From Bacteroidales bacterium (GTDB lineage: Bacteria; Bacteroidota; Bacteroidia; Bacteroidales; UBA7960), in contig SKYG01000324.1 of NCBI GenBank assembly GCA_007128045.1, positions 1-6,156 of the forward strand: a DNA stretch of 6,156 nucleotides, read 5' to 3'. The stretch's first letter is position 1; every line of letters begins with the position of its first letter. Of this stretch, positions 1 to 5,045 are shown one piece after another. Under the pieces are notes generated by a model that saw only the letters and a list, made by a program, of their open reading frames with translations, did no database searches and was not told where the DNA came from. A program made the position numbers and the translations under genes.

Positions 1-22
1 CAGGCTGCGCCAGGGGTTATTA

Positions 23-79
23 CTGGTCAACCCCTTCGGGGTTGTGAAAGGCTCCGATAACCCCGAAGGGGTTAACCAG
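23..79. repeat. Long inverted repeat of two REP-like palindromes
   Basis: Arms 23-43 and 59-79 are reverse complements at 20 of 21 positions (the mismatch is C28 against A74), separated by 15 nt. Each arm region is itself a perfect hairpin with a 3-nt loop: CAACCCC/GGGGTTG at 28-44 and TAACCCC/GGGGTTA at 58-74. The tract lies just beyond the 3' end of the HUH transposase gene, where IS200/IS605 elements have their right-end hairpin and where RAYT genes often have REP copies. No matching palindrome is visible on the other side of the gene (699-860). Whether this is an element end or a REP cluster cannot be decided here. Confidence 0.75.
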
Positions 80-132
80 AAATATCCATGGGTGGAACCC
101 TTGGTACCAGGCCGAAGTGCTCTACCGTACTA

Positions 133-149
133 CAACCCTGGAAGGGTTG
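133..149. repeat. Third REP-like palindrome near the transposase gene
   Basis: This is a perfect 7-bp hairpin, CAACCCT/AGGGTTG, with a 3-nt loop, the same geometry as the two hairpins at 28-44 and 58-74. On the minus strand, which is the transposase strand, a GTAG tetranucleotide (152-155) lies 2 nt before the hairpin. GTAG heads are typical of REP elements handled by RAYT transposases, but the other two palindromes here lack one. Open reading through this tract (44-226) looks like a by-product of the repeats and is not called as a gene. Confidence 0.65.
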
Positions 150-251
150 GACTACGAGAGCCAGAAGTACCGCCAGTGGTTTTCACCGGAGGCAGAAAGC
201 CAGGCGTTGAGGGCGACTACCTTTAGAGTCGAAAAATAATAAGAGGCTGTT

Positions 252-698
252 CTATAAGAGATAGCGTTCATCAAAATCGATATTAAACTCACGCAACAAC
301 TGTACGTACTCTTCTTTGAATGTCACTTTCTTGTGGTGCCATTCCTGTCGTTTGATGTAATTTGTCAGGTTCTTTTTTGCACTGATAGAATAGGTAAATG
401 CACCATATCCGTTTTGCCATCCAATAAAATCAGGAAACAACCTTTGCTGCTTTATCCATAGCGAACTGGCCACTTTTATGTCTTTCACAAGAGATGCAAG
501 AGAAACACTCGGATGGAGATGTGTGGCGATATGTATATGGTTGTCAACACCATTGATTTCGTAAACCACGCAATTCTTTTTGCGGATGATGGCTGCTGCA
601 TATTTGAAAAGCTTTTCCCGGTTTTCACGAAGTAGTGTGTTTCTGGCGTATTTCGTATTAAAGACGATCTGATACAGTATTTGAGTATATGTTGACAT
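252..698 (-). CDS. tnpA: HUH/Y1 transposase, IS200/IS605 or RAYT-like (148 aa)
   Basis: This is a single-strand DNA transposase of the Y1 HUH class. The family nicks and rejoins hairpin-bearing single-stranded DNA through a tyrosine-DNA link. Visible signatures are the HUH metal site His54-Ile55-His56 inside GVDNHIHI, and a C-terminal catalytic helix with Tyr114 followed by Gln118 (YIKRQ), which matches the Tyr/Gln spacing known from TnpA of IS608. The closing residues FDERYLL look like the normal end of this Bacteroidota subfamily, and 148 aa is full length, so the enzyme looks intact. The ATG at 696-698 has no Shine-Dalgarno; a TATTTTTG box at 736-743 could be its promoter. There is no tnpB accessory gene. 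Palindromes lie downstream (23-149) but none upstream, which fits a REP-associated (domesticated) transposase at least as well as a mobile IS. The choice between the two is open. Confidence 0.9.
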   Translation of the reverse strand: MSTYTQILYQIVFNTKYARNTLLRENREKLFKYAAAIIRKKNCVVYEINGVDNHIHIATHLHPSVSLASLVKDIKVASSLWIKQQRLFPDFIGWQNGYGAFTYSISAKKNLTNYIKRQEWHHKKVTFKEEYVQLLREFNIDFDERYLL

Positions 699-735
699 AA
701 ACTATGCGAATGATTACCAATTCTATGATTTTTTT

Positions 736-743
736 CAAAAATA
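736..743 (-). promoter_or_regulatory. Candidate -7 box for the transposase gene
   Basis: The minus strand reads TATTTTTG, which fits the Bacteroidota TAnnTTTG consensus, 38 nt before the transposase ATG. No TTTG -33 element is seen at the usual distance of about 20 nt, so this is only a candidate. Confidence 0.3.
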
Positions 744-824
744 CTGATTACATCCGTAATATTATTTACCGGAAAGCAAATAAAAAAACATTAAACGAAC
801 TCAGAACATACTAATACTATAATA

Positions 825-858
825 AATAGCCTGACTATCATTTGATAATCAGGCTATT
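825..858 (-). terminator. Terminator hairpin after the initiator tRNA
   Basis: A 10-bp perfect stem (AATAGCCTGA at 825-834 with TCAGGCTATT at 849-858) continues, after one mismatch, into a 5-bp inner stem (836-840 with 843-847). On the minus strand it begins 4 nt after the tRNA discriminator base and is followed by AU-rich but not strictly U-run sequence. The position suggests termination of the tRNA transcript and separation from the transposase gene further along the same strand. Confidence 0.7.
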
Positions 859-862
859 CTAG

Positions 863-934
<72 letters not shown>

Positions 935-951
935 GTATGTTGTTTGGGTTG

Positions 952-983
952 CAAATATAGTCATAATAATCAACCAGACCAAA
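952..983 (-). promoter_or_regulatory. Promoter of the initiator tRNA (TTTG / TAnnTTTG)
   Basis: The minus strand has TATATTTG at 952-959, an exact match to the Bacteroidota TAnnTTTG -7 box, and TTTG at 980-983 as the -33 element, separated by 20 nt. Both sequence and spacing fit the known primary sigma factor consensus of this phylum. The -7 box is 17 nt from the mature tRNA 5' end, leaving a short leader for RNase P removal. Confidence 0.75.
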
Positions 984-1011
984 TACTAAAAAAATATTTT
1001 CGTAAAATGAC

Positions 1012-1019
1012 TACCTTTG
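1012..1019 (+). promoter_or_regulatory. Candidate -7 box of the era transcript
   Basis: TACCTTTG matches TAnnTTTG and is divergent from the tRNA promoter about 30 nt away. No clear TTTG -33 element is seen at the correct distance; the region before it is A/T-rich. Transcription starting a few bases downstream would give era a leader of about 140 nt that is mostly tandem repeat. Confidence 0.5.
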
Positions 1020-1034
1020 TAATCAAATTAGATT

Positions 1035-1074
1035 GACGCTCAGACTTTCAGACTTTCAGACGCTCAGACTTTCA
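1035..1074 (+). repeat. 8-nt tandem array, 5 units, in the era leader
   Basis: Five head-to-tail octamers span 40 nt: GACGCTCA, GACTTTCA, GACTTTCA, GACGCTCA, GACTTTCA. Two unit types alternate, differing at two positions. The array sits between the candidate era promoter and a second array of 7-nt units with the related core GACTTTC. Confidence 0.9.
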
Positions 1075-1079
1075 CCATA

Positions 1080-1163
1080 AACCTTAAACCTTCGACCTTC
1101 GACCTTCGACTTTCGACCTTCGACCTTCGACTTTCGACCTTCGACTTTCAACCTTAAACCTTC
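1080..1163 (+). repeat. 7-nt tandem array, 12 units, abutting the era start codon
   Basis: Twelve consecutive heptamers cover 84 nt. The eight central units (1094-1149) are GACCTTC or GACTTTC. Each end carries the same two-unit cap, AACCTTA then AACCTTC (1080-1093 and 1150-1163), so the array is bounded by a 14-nt direct repeat. It ends 4 nt before the era ATG and occupies the place where a ribosome binding site would be. Read on the minus strand it gives a repetitive KVEGRKS-type open frame that is not credible as a gene. Confidence 0.92.
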
Positions 1164-1167
1164 AAAA

Positions 1168-2037
1168 ATGCACCGATCCGGCTTCGTAAACATTCTAGGA
1201 AAACCCAATGTCGGGAAATCGACCCTGATGAATGCCTTGTTGGGGCAAAAGCTTTCCATTATAACCCCCAAGGCACAAACTACCAGGCATCGTATTATGG
1301 GTATTGCCAATGGGGAAGACTACCAAGTGGTATTCTCCGACACTCCCGGCGTGCTTAAACCAAATTATAAGCTTCAAGAGCAAATGATGCGCTTTGTACA
1401 TAGCACCCTGGAAGATGCCGACTTGTTTATTGTGCTGACAGAAATCCACGATGACTTCGATGATGAATCTATACTCGTAAAGATCGGACATAGCAACATA
1501 CCCGTAATGGTGCTGATCAACAAAGTAGATCTGGCATCCCAGGAAGAGGTTGTAAGAAAATGCGAACAATGGAAACAACAACACCCTGGATGGATGGTAC
1601 TTCCCATATCTGCCCTGCGAAACTTCAACCTGGATCAGGTGTTCAGCAAGATTCTGGAGCTGATACCCGAATCACCGCCATATTATCCCAAAGATGAAGT
1701 AGCAGACAAGCCTGTTCGCTTCTTCGTCGCAGAGATGGTGAGGGAAAAAATCCTGATGAATTACCAAAAAGAGATCCCTTATTCTGTAGAGGTGGTGGTT
1801 GAGTCATTCAAAGAGGAGGAGGCCATAGTTCATATCCGGTGTATTATTCATGTTGCCCGTGAAACACAGAAAGGCATCATCATTGGTCACCAGGGAAAAG
1901 CACTGAAAAAGGTAGGAACCGAAGCACGCAAGGATATAGAAACCTTTCTCGAAAAAAAGGTGTTTTTAGAACTTCATGTAAAGGTGAGCAAAAACTGGCG
2001 TGAAAACGACCTGCAACTCCGTCGCTTTGGCTACTAA
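1168..2037 (+). CDS. era: GTPase Era, 16S rRNA/30S maturation factor (289 aa)
   Basis: Era is an essential GTPase that binds the 3' end of 16S rRNA during 30S subunit maturation. The N-terminal G domain shows G1 GKPNVGKS (11-18), G2 around QTTRHR (37-42), G3 DTPG (58-61), G4 NKVD (118-121) and G5 ISA (147-149). The C-terminal type II KH RNA-binding domain (about 200-289) carries its GxxG loop as GHQG (240-243) inside GIIIGHQGKALKKVG. The length is normal and all motifs are present, so the gene is intact. The ATG at 1168 is the only start that places G1 at the usual depth; there is no Shine-Dalgarno, only CAAAA before it, preceded by the heptamer array. der follows after 135 nt, probably in the same transcript since no promoter is evident between them. 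Confidence 0.98.
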   Translation: MHRSGFVNILGKPNVGKSTLMNALLGQKLSIITPKAQTTRHRIMGIANGEDYQVVFSDTPGVLKPNYKLQEQMMRFVHSTLEDADLFIVLTEIHDDFDDESILVKIGHSNIPVMVLINKVDLASQEEVVRKCEQWKQQHPGWMVLPISALRNFNLDQVFSKILELIPESPPYYPKDEVADKPVRFFVAEMVREKILMNYQKEIPYSVEVVVESFKEEEAIVHIRCIIHVARETQKGIIIGHQGKALKKVGTEARKDIETFLEKKVFLELHVKVSKNWRENDLQLRRFGY

Positions 2038-2091
2038 CCCTGATTTATAGTACACTATCTCCGCAACACCAAACAAATCAACAAATGAAAC

Positions 2092-2115
2092 GGACAGGCC
2101 AAGTCCTGTCCCTAC
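2092..2115 (-). repeat. REP-like hairpin upstream of der (inverted copy)
   Basis: A perfect 7-bp stem, GGACAGG/CCTGTCC (2092-2098 with 2105-2111), encloses a 6-nt loop. On the minus strand it is headed directly by GTAG (2112-2115) and its loop reads ACTTGG. It matches the plus-strand copy at 3583-3606 in 23 of 24 positions. It could also fold in the era-der transcript, but lacks the U-run of a terminator. Confidence 0.8.
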
Positions 2116-2126
2116 AAAAACCACAA

Positions 2127-2166
2127 TCAAACAATTCAACAATTCAACAACTCATCACCTCAACAA
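2127..2166 (+). repeat. 8-nt tandem array upstream of der, 5 units
   Basis: Octamers TCAAACAA, TTCAACAA, TTCAACAA, CTCATCAC, CTCAACAA fill 40 nt; the fourth is degenerate. The unit is the reverse complement of the ATTGTTGA-type unit found after der. The array ends 6 nt before the der start codon. Confidence 0.8.
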
Positions 2167-2172
2167 TTTATT

Positions 2173-3480
2173 ATGCCAAACATCGTAGCAATTGTAGGTC
2201 GTCCAAATGTAGGAAAATCGACCCTGTTTAACCGGCTCACCCAACAACGCGCTGCCATCGTGGAGCCAACGGCCGGTGTGACCCGCGACCGGCATTATGG
2301 CAAGAGCGATTGGAATGGGATAGACTTCTCTGTGATTGACACTGGCGGATATGTGATGGGGTCGGATGACATTTTCGAATCGCAGATCCGAAGTCAGGTG
2401 CTTATTGCCATTGAAGAGGCAACAGTCATTCTCTTTCTGGTCGATAGTATTGAAGGGGTAAACCCTATGGATGAAGAAGTGGCCGACATGCTCAGAAGAA
2501 GTGGCAAACCGGTTTTTTTGGTCGCCAACAAAGCTGATAACAGCCGAATCATGAATGATGCCAATGTATTTTATGAGCTGGGGCTTGGCACAGTATTCCC
2601 GGTATCTTCTATTAACGGCAGCGGAACGGGCGACTTGCTTGATGAGGTGGTGAAGGCTTTGGAAAAAATTCCTGACGAGGAACCGGAAGAAGAATTGCCA
2701 AAAATTGCGGTAATTGGCAGGCCAAACGTCGGCAAGTCTTCTCTGATCAATGCCCTTATTGGTGAGGAACGAAATATCGTTACCAATATTCCCGGAACCA
2801 CCCGCGACTCTATATTTACACGGTATAATAGTTATGGTTTCGATTTTTACCTGGTCGACACGGCAGGCCTGCGGAAAAAGGGTAAGGAAATGGAAAACAT
2901 TGAATTTTACTCCGTTATGCGGTCGGTAAGGGCCATAGAAAATGCCGATGTATGCCTGCTGGTAACTGATGCCACCCAAAACTTTGAATCACAAGACCTC
3001 AACATCTTTACACTAGCCGCGAGAAACCACAAAGGGGTAGTCATCCTTGTAAACAAATGGGACCTTGTTGAGAAGAGCACCCAATCAACAAAAGAATATG
3101 AAACCCGTATTCGTGAAAAAACCGCTCCGTTTCAGGATATACCGATTATCTTCACCTCGGCACTGACAAAGCAACGTGTATATAAAGCCGTGGAGACAGC
3201 ACTGGAGGTGTACCAAAACCGGATAAGAAAAATTAGCACCTCGCAGCTTAACGATATCTTGCTGCCGATCATCGCTGCAACACCCCCCCCTTCGGTAAAA
3301 GGTAAGTATGTAAAAATCAAGTATGTCACACAGCTACCCACCCACTTCCCAGCATTCGCATTTTTCTGTAACCTGCCGCAATATATAAAGGAAGCCTACA
3401 CACGCTTTCTGGAAAATCAAATCAGGAAAAAATGGGATTTTAAAGGCGTACCGGTGAAGATATATTTCAGGAAAAAGTAA
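2173..3480 (+). CDS. der: Ribosome biogenesis GTPase Der (EngA), double GTPase (435 aa)
   Basis: Der is a tandem-G-domain GTPase required for 50S subunit assembly. The first G domain has GRPNVGKS (9-16), a TxGVTRD switch (33-39), DTGG (56-59) and NKAD (119-122). An acidic linker (about 168-175, DEEPEEEL) leads to the second, with GRPNVGKS (182-189), GTTRD (208-212), DTAG (229-232) and NKWD (294-297). The C-terminal KH-like domain covers about 350-435. Length and order are normal for the family and the gene looks intact. The start is preceded by CAATTTATT with no Shine-Dalgarno. A run of eight Cs (3283-3290) encodes the Pro-Pro-Pro before the KH-like domain. The gene is bracketed by inverted repeat composites. 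Placement right after era gives a 30S/50S assembly GTPase pair. Confidence 0.98.
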   Translation: MPNIVAIVGRPNVGKSTLFNRLTQQRAAIVEPTAGVTRDRHYGKSDWNGIDFSVIDTGGYVMGSDDIFESQIRSQVLIAIEEATVILFLVDSIEGVNPMDEEVADMLRRSGKPVFLVANKADNSRIMNDANVFYELGLGTVFPVSSINGSGTGDLLDEVVKALEKIPDEEPEEELPKIAVIGRPNVGKSSLINALIGEERNIVTNIPGTTRDSIFTRYNSYGFDFYLVDTAGLRKKGKEMENIEFYSVMRSVRAIENADVCLLVTDATQNFESQDLNIFTLAARNHKGVVILVNKWDLVEKSTQSTKEYETRIREKTAPFQDIPIIFTSALTKQRVYKAVETALEVYQNRIRKISTSQLNDILLPIIAATPPPSVKGKYVKIKYVTQLPTHFPAFAFFCNLPQYIKEAYTRFLENQIRKKWDFKGVPVKIYFRKK

Positions 3481-3485
3481 ACATT

Positions 3486-3524
3486 CTGTTTAACTGTTTA
3501 ATTGTTGAATTGTTGAACTGTTTA
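3486..3524 (+). repeat. 8-nt tandem array downstream of der, 5 units
   Basis: Units are (A)CTGTTTA, ACTGTTTA, ATTGTTGA, ATTGTTGA, ACTGTTTA, with period 8 and starting 5 nt after the der stop codon. The central units are the reverse complement of the upstream TTCAACAA units. The array runs into a 12-nt perfect palindrome, CTGTTTAAACAG (3518-3529). Confidence 0.85.
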
Positions 3525-3537
3525 AACAGGGGTTTTT

Positions 3538-3561
3538 GTATGGGCAGGACTGGGCCTGCCC
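3538..3561 (+). repeat. REP-like hairpin copy 1 after der
   Basis: GTAT (3538-3541) is followed by stem GGGCAGG, loop ACTGGG and stem CCTGCCC, perfect over 7 bp. Relative to copy 2 the third stem pair has changed from A:T to G:C on both sides, so pairing is kept. TACAAAAACC (read on the minus strand, 3531-3540) joins it to the octamer array and is shared exactly with the composite before der (2113-2122). Confidence 0.8.
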
Positions 3562-3582
3562 CGACATATGACAGGATTAATT

Positions 3583-3606
3583 GTAGGGACAGGACTGGGC
3601 CTGTCC
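3583..3606 (+). repeat. REP-like hairpin copy 2 after der, with GTAG head
   Basis: GTAG (3583-3586) directly precedes stem GGACAGG, loop ACTGGG and stem CCTGTCC, a perfect 7-bp hairpin. It differs from the inverted copy before der only at one loop base. Tetranucleotide head plus imperfect or perfect palindrome is the REP element architecture. Confidence 0.8.
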
Positions 3607-3609
3607 ACA

Positions 3610-3633
3610 TAATGGTAAGGACTGGGCCTTTCC
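3610..3633 (+). repeat. REP-like hairpin copy 3, degenerate
   Basis: Stem GGTAAGG and CCTTTCC with the same ACTGGG loop. The head has decayed to TAAT. The fourth stem pair has switched from C:G to A:T on both sides, keeping pairing, while the third pair is a T:T mismatch. Two further octamer-like units, TTGTTGAA and CCGTTGAA, follow at 3641-3656, before the S4 gene. Confidence 0.65.
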
Positions 3634-3671
3634 TGATAGATTGTTGAACCGTTGAATAGGTAAAATGTTTT

Positions 3672-4055
3672 ATGGATAGTAAAGAAGCCCCTCGAATTGA
3701 CAAGTGGTTATGGGCGGTACGGATTTTTAAAACCCGCAGCCAGGCCACCGAAGCATGCAGATCGGGAAAAGTAAAGGTTGACGACCAGCCGGTAAAGCCA
3801 TCACGGAGCATAAGCACCGGCATGTTGATTACTGTACAGTCAGGACCAATAAAGCGGCAGTTCAGGGTTGTCGGGATTCTACACAACAGGGTTGGGGCCA
3901 AGCTGGTATCACAGTATATGGAAGACCTCACACCGGAAGAAGAATACCATAAACTTGAAATAATCAGGTCAAACCAGATGCGGCGCGACAGGGGCGCCGG
4001 CCGTCCAACCAAGAAAGAACGCAGGGAAATGGATTCATGGTTTGATGGAGATTGA
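3672..4055 (+). CDS. hslR: S4-domain RNA-binding protein, Hsp15/HslR-like (127 aa)
   Basis: This is a small cytoplasmic RNA-binding protein. The S4 fold spans about residues 8-70 and opens with RIDKWLWAVRIFKTRSQA, the hallmark of the Hsp15 (HslR) family, followed by the GKVKV turn. After it comes a helical segment with an acidic patch (about 86-91) and a strongly basic tail (about 103-117, RRDRGAGRPTKKERR) as in E. coli Hsp15. That protein binds stalled 50S subunits carrying nascent peptidyl-tRNA and helps recycle them; this role here is inferred from homology. The ATG at 3672 keeps the S4 motif at the expected depth. An out-of-frame ATG lies just upstream at 3665. The length is normal. It follows der by 191 nt of repeats and is probably read with it. 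Its stop codon abuts the decayed kinase on the other strand. Confidence 0.9.
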   Translation: MDSKEAPRIDKWLWAVRIFKTRSQATEACRSGKVKVDDQPVKPSRSISTGMLITVQSGPIKRQFRVVGILHNRVGAKLVSQYMEDLTPEEEYHKLEIIRSNQMRRDRGAGRPTKKERREMDSWFDGD

Positions 4056-4056
4056 G

Positions 4057-4137
4057 TTTCAATAAACTGTTATGCCCCTCTATCGTAAGTAACGGACTTC
4101 TCTGGTCATGTGATACGCTCGTGGTAAACCCATCCTA
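4057..4137 (-). pseudogene. Remnant of a histidine-kinase HisKA (H-box) domain
   Basis: Translating the minus strand straight on past the TAA (4138-4140), in the same frame, gives a second stop (TAG, 4135-4137) and then DGFTTSVSHDQRSPLLTIEG followed by a short helix-like LLKLN. This matches the H-box of HisKA domains, whose usual form is SVSHDLRSPL; the phospho-accepting His would be the codon at 4108-4110. Two family-atypical residues (Q for L after SHD, H for F after the Gly) fit decay without selection. The match stops where the S4 gene ends (4055), so the rest of HisKA and the whole ATPase domain are missing. A chance match is unlikely given the frame and the normal distance from the PAS domain. 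Confidence 0.75.
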
Positions 4138-4815
4138 TTACTTCTTGAGCCGCCCCAGTTCATCAAGTTGGCGCTGTATGGTGACCTCATTCTCATGCTG
4201 ATGGGTAACATCAATGATCAGGCCTTCGATAAACAAAAGCTTATCATGTTCGTCAAATACACCAACCGCATTTTCTTTTACCCATTTTATGTCATCTGAC
4301 TTTGTAATGATCCGGTAGGTAATTTGATAATGCAATTTGCTGTCAACTTTTTTAGACACCAAATCCAGCACCTTACGACGGTCTTCAGGATGAATAATAC
4401 GTGCATAGGACAGCACGTGGCTGTTTGTGAGCTCTTCGACGGAATATCCTGTTAGCGCTTCACAGCCCTTGCTCACAAACAGCATGGTCCAATATTTATC
4501 ATTGCGGCACCTGAAAGCCATCCCAGGAAGGTTACCCATCAGGGTCGAGAGTTGGCGTTCAGACTCCTGTAACTTTAATGTATAGGATGATTTGGTCTCT
4601 TCAATTTTTCGAAGGCTCGATCTGATCAAAAAGAACAGCATGGTTCCGGTTACAGTCACAAAGAATCCACCTTTGTATATATGTGCCATCCGCATTCCAG
4701 AGAAATCTGAGATCCATAACGTAAGCAGCCAGTCAGACCAAATAATCCATAAAAAGCCGAATACCACATATAACAAGGTAATTCTTACAGCCGGTGTCCA
4801 TCTGATCCAGTTCAT
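4138..4815 (-). CDS. Two-TM PAS sensor, output domain lost (225 aa; truncated histidine kinase)
   Basis: An inner-membrane sensor fragment. Two transmembrane helices (about 10-31 and 48-66) frame a short periplasmic loop; the first contains the FGFLWIIWSDWLL pattern common in membrane sensor kinases and GGDEF proteins. A linker helix (67-90) leads to one PAS domain plus PAC region (about 87-205), including the HPEDR motif (142-146), and a helical tail that ends at LKK. No kinase, cyclase or phosphodiesterase domain follows, but an in-frame H-box remnant lies directly behind the stops, so this was a PAS histidine kinase. The start is taken as ATG at 4813-4815; a TTG four codons earlier (4825-4827) is possible but less likely. 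It converges on the S4 gene. It may still be expressed as a sensor-only protein, or be wholly a pseudogene. Confidence 0.85.
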   Translation of the reverse strand: MNWIRWTPAVRITLLYVVFGFLWIIWSDWLLTLWISDFSGMRMAHIYKGGFFVTVTGTMLFFLIRSSLRKIEETKSSYTLKLQESERQLSTLMGNLPGMAFRCRNDKYWTMLFVSKGCEALTGYSVEELTNSHVLSYARIIHPEDRRKVLDLVSKKVDSKLHYQITYRIITKSDDIKWVKENAVGVFDEHDKLLFIEGLIIDVTHQHENEVTIQRQLDELGRLKK

Positions 4816-4893
4816 AAAATACGTCAATAGAAATCAATAAAGCAAAAAGTACCGAAAGTTAATGAAAATCCATACACTCATAACAATTTATTA

Positions 4894-4901
4894 TATATTT
4901 G
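4894..4901 (+). promoter_or_regulatory. Candidate -7 box of the M20 peptidase gene
   Basis: TATATTTG is an exact TAnnTTTG match, 144 nt before the peptidase ATG. No convincing -33 TTTG is seen. The implied leader of about 135 nt contains the repeats at 4937-4960 and the hairpin at 4977-4998. Confidence 0.5.
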
Positions 4902-4936
4902 CCTGAATCATGTAAAGAACCTTTAACCCTGGAAAC

Positions 4937-4960
4937 CCGGTAATCCGGCAATCCGGCAAT
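4937..4960 (+). repeat. 8-nt tandem array, 3 units, upstream of the peptidase
   Basis: CCGGTAAT, CCGGCAAT, CCGGCAAT. A looser unit, CTGGAAAC, precedes it at 4929-4936. The period is the same as in the arrays around era and der, but the unit sequence is different. Confidence 0.75.
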
Positions 4961-4976
4961 CCTCGGTCTGTAGGAG

Positions 4977-4998
4977 ATCTCTCGCTAACGCTCGAGAT
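4977..4998. repeat. Imperfect hairpin repeat in the peptidase leader
   Basis: ATCTC (4977-4981) pairs with GAGAT (4994-4998), and inside a 2x2 internal loop GC pairs with GC around a TAAC loop. It resembles, from memory, intergenic hairpins of the GATTCCTCGCTTCGCTCGGAAT type scattered in many genomes. There is no U-run, so it is not called a terminator. Confidence 0.45.
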
Positions 4999-5045
4999 GA
5001 TAGGTGCTATGAATCCGCATCCCGAATACCTAAAACCCACAACCC

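Noticed and set aside
44..226. Small plus-strand open frame rich in NPEG/NPGR motifs
   Set aside because: It is generated by translating the palindromic repeats next to the transposase; there is no start context or domain.
1080..1163. CRISPR-like array
   Set aside because: Units are 7 nt with no spacers, so it is a simple tandem repeat.
1056..1310. Minus-strand open frame with KVEGRKS repeats
   Set aside because: The repeated peptide is the heptamer array read backwards, and the rest overlaps the well-supported era gene.
2155..2979. Long minus-strand open frame opposite der (274 codons)
   Set aside because: It is antisense to a fully conserved double GTPase, shows no recognisable domain, and is explained by der codon usage.
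3538..3633. Rho-independent terminators after der
   Set aside because: The stems are only 7 bp with 6-nt loops and have no following T-run; head motif and inverted copies fit REP-like repeats better.
3467..4012. Minus-strand open frame across hairpin repeats and the S4 gene
   Set aside because: It includes the repeat tract and lies antisense to a conserved gene; no protein family resemblance.
4135..4140. Programmed stop readthrough or recoding into the H-box
   Set aside because: Two adjacent stops and no ATPase domain downstream make a functional readthrough product implausible.
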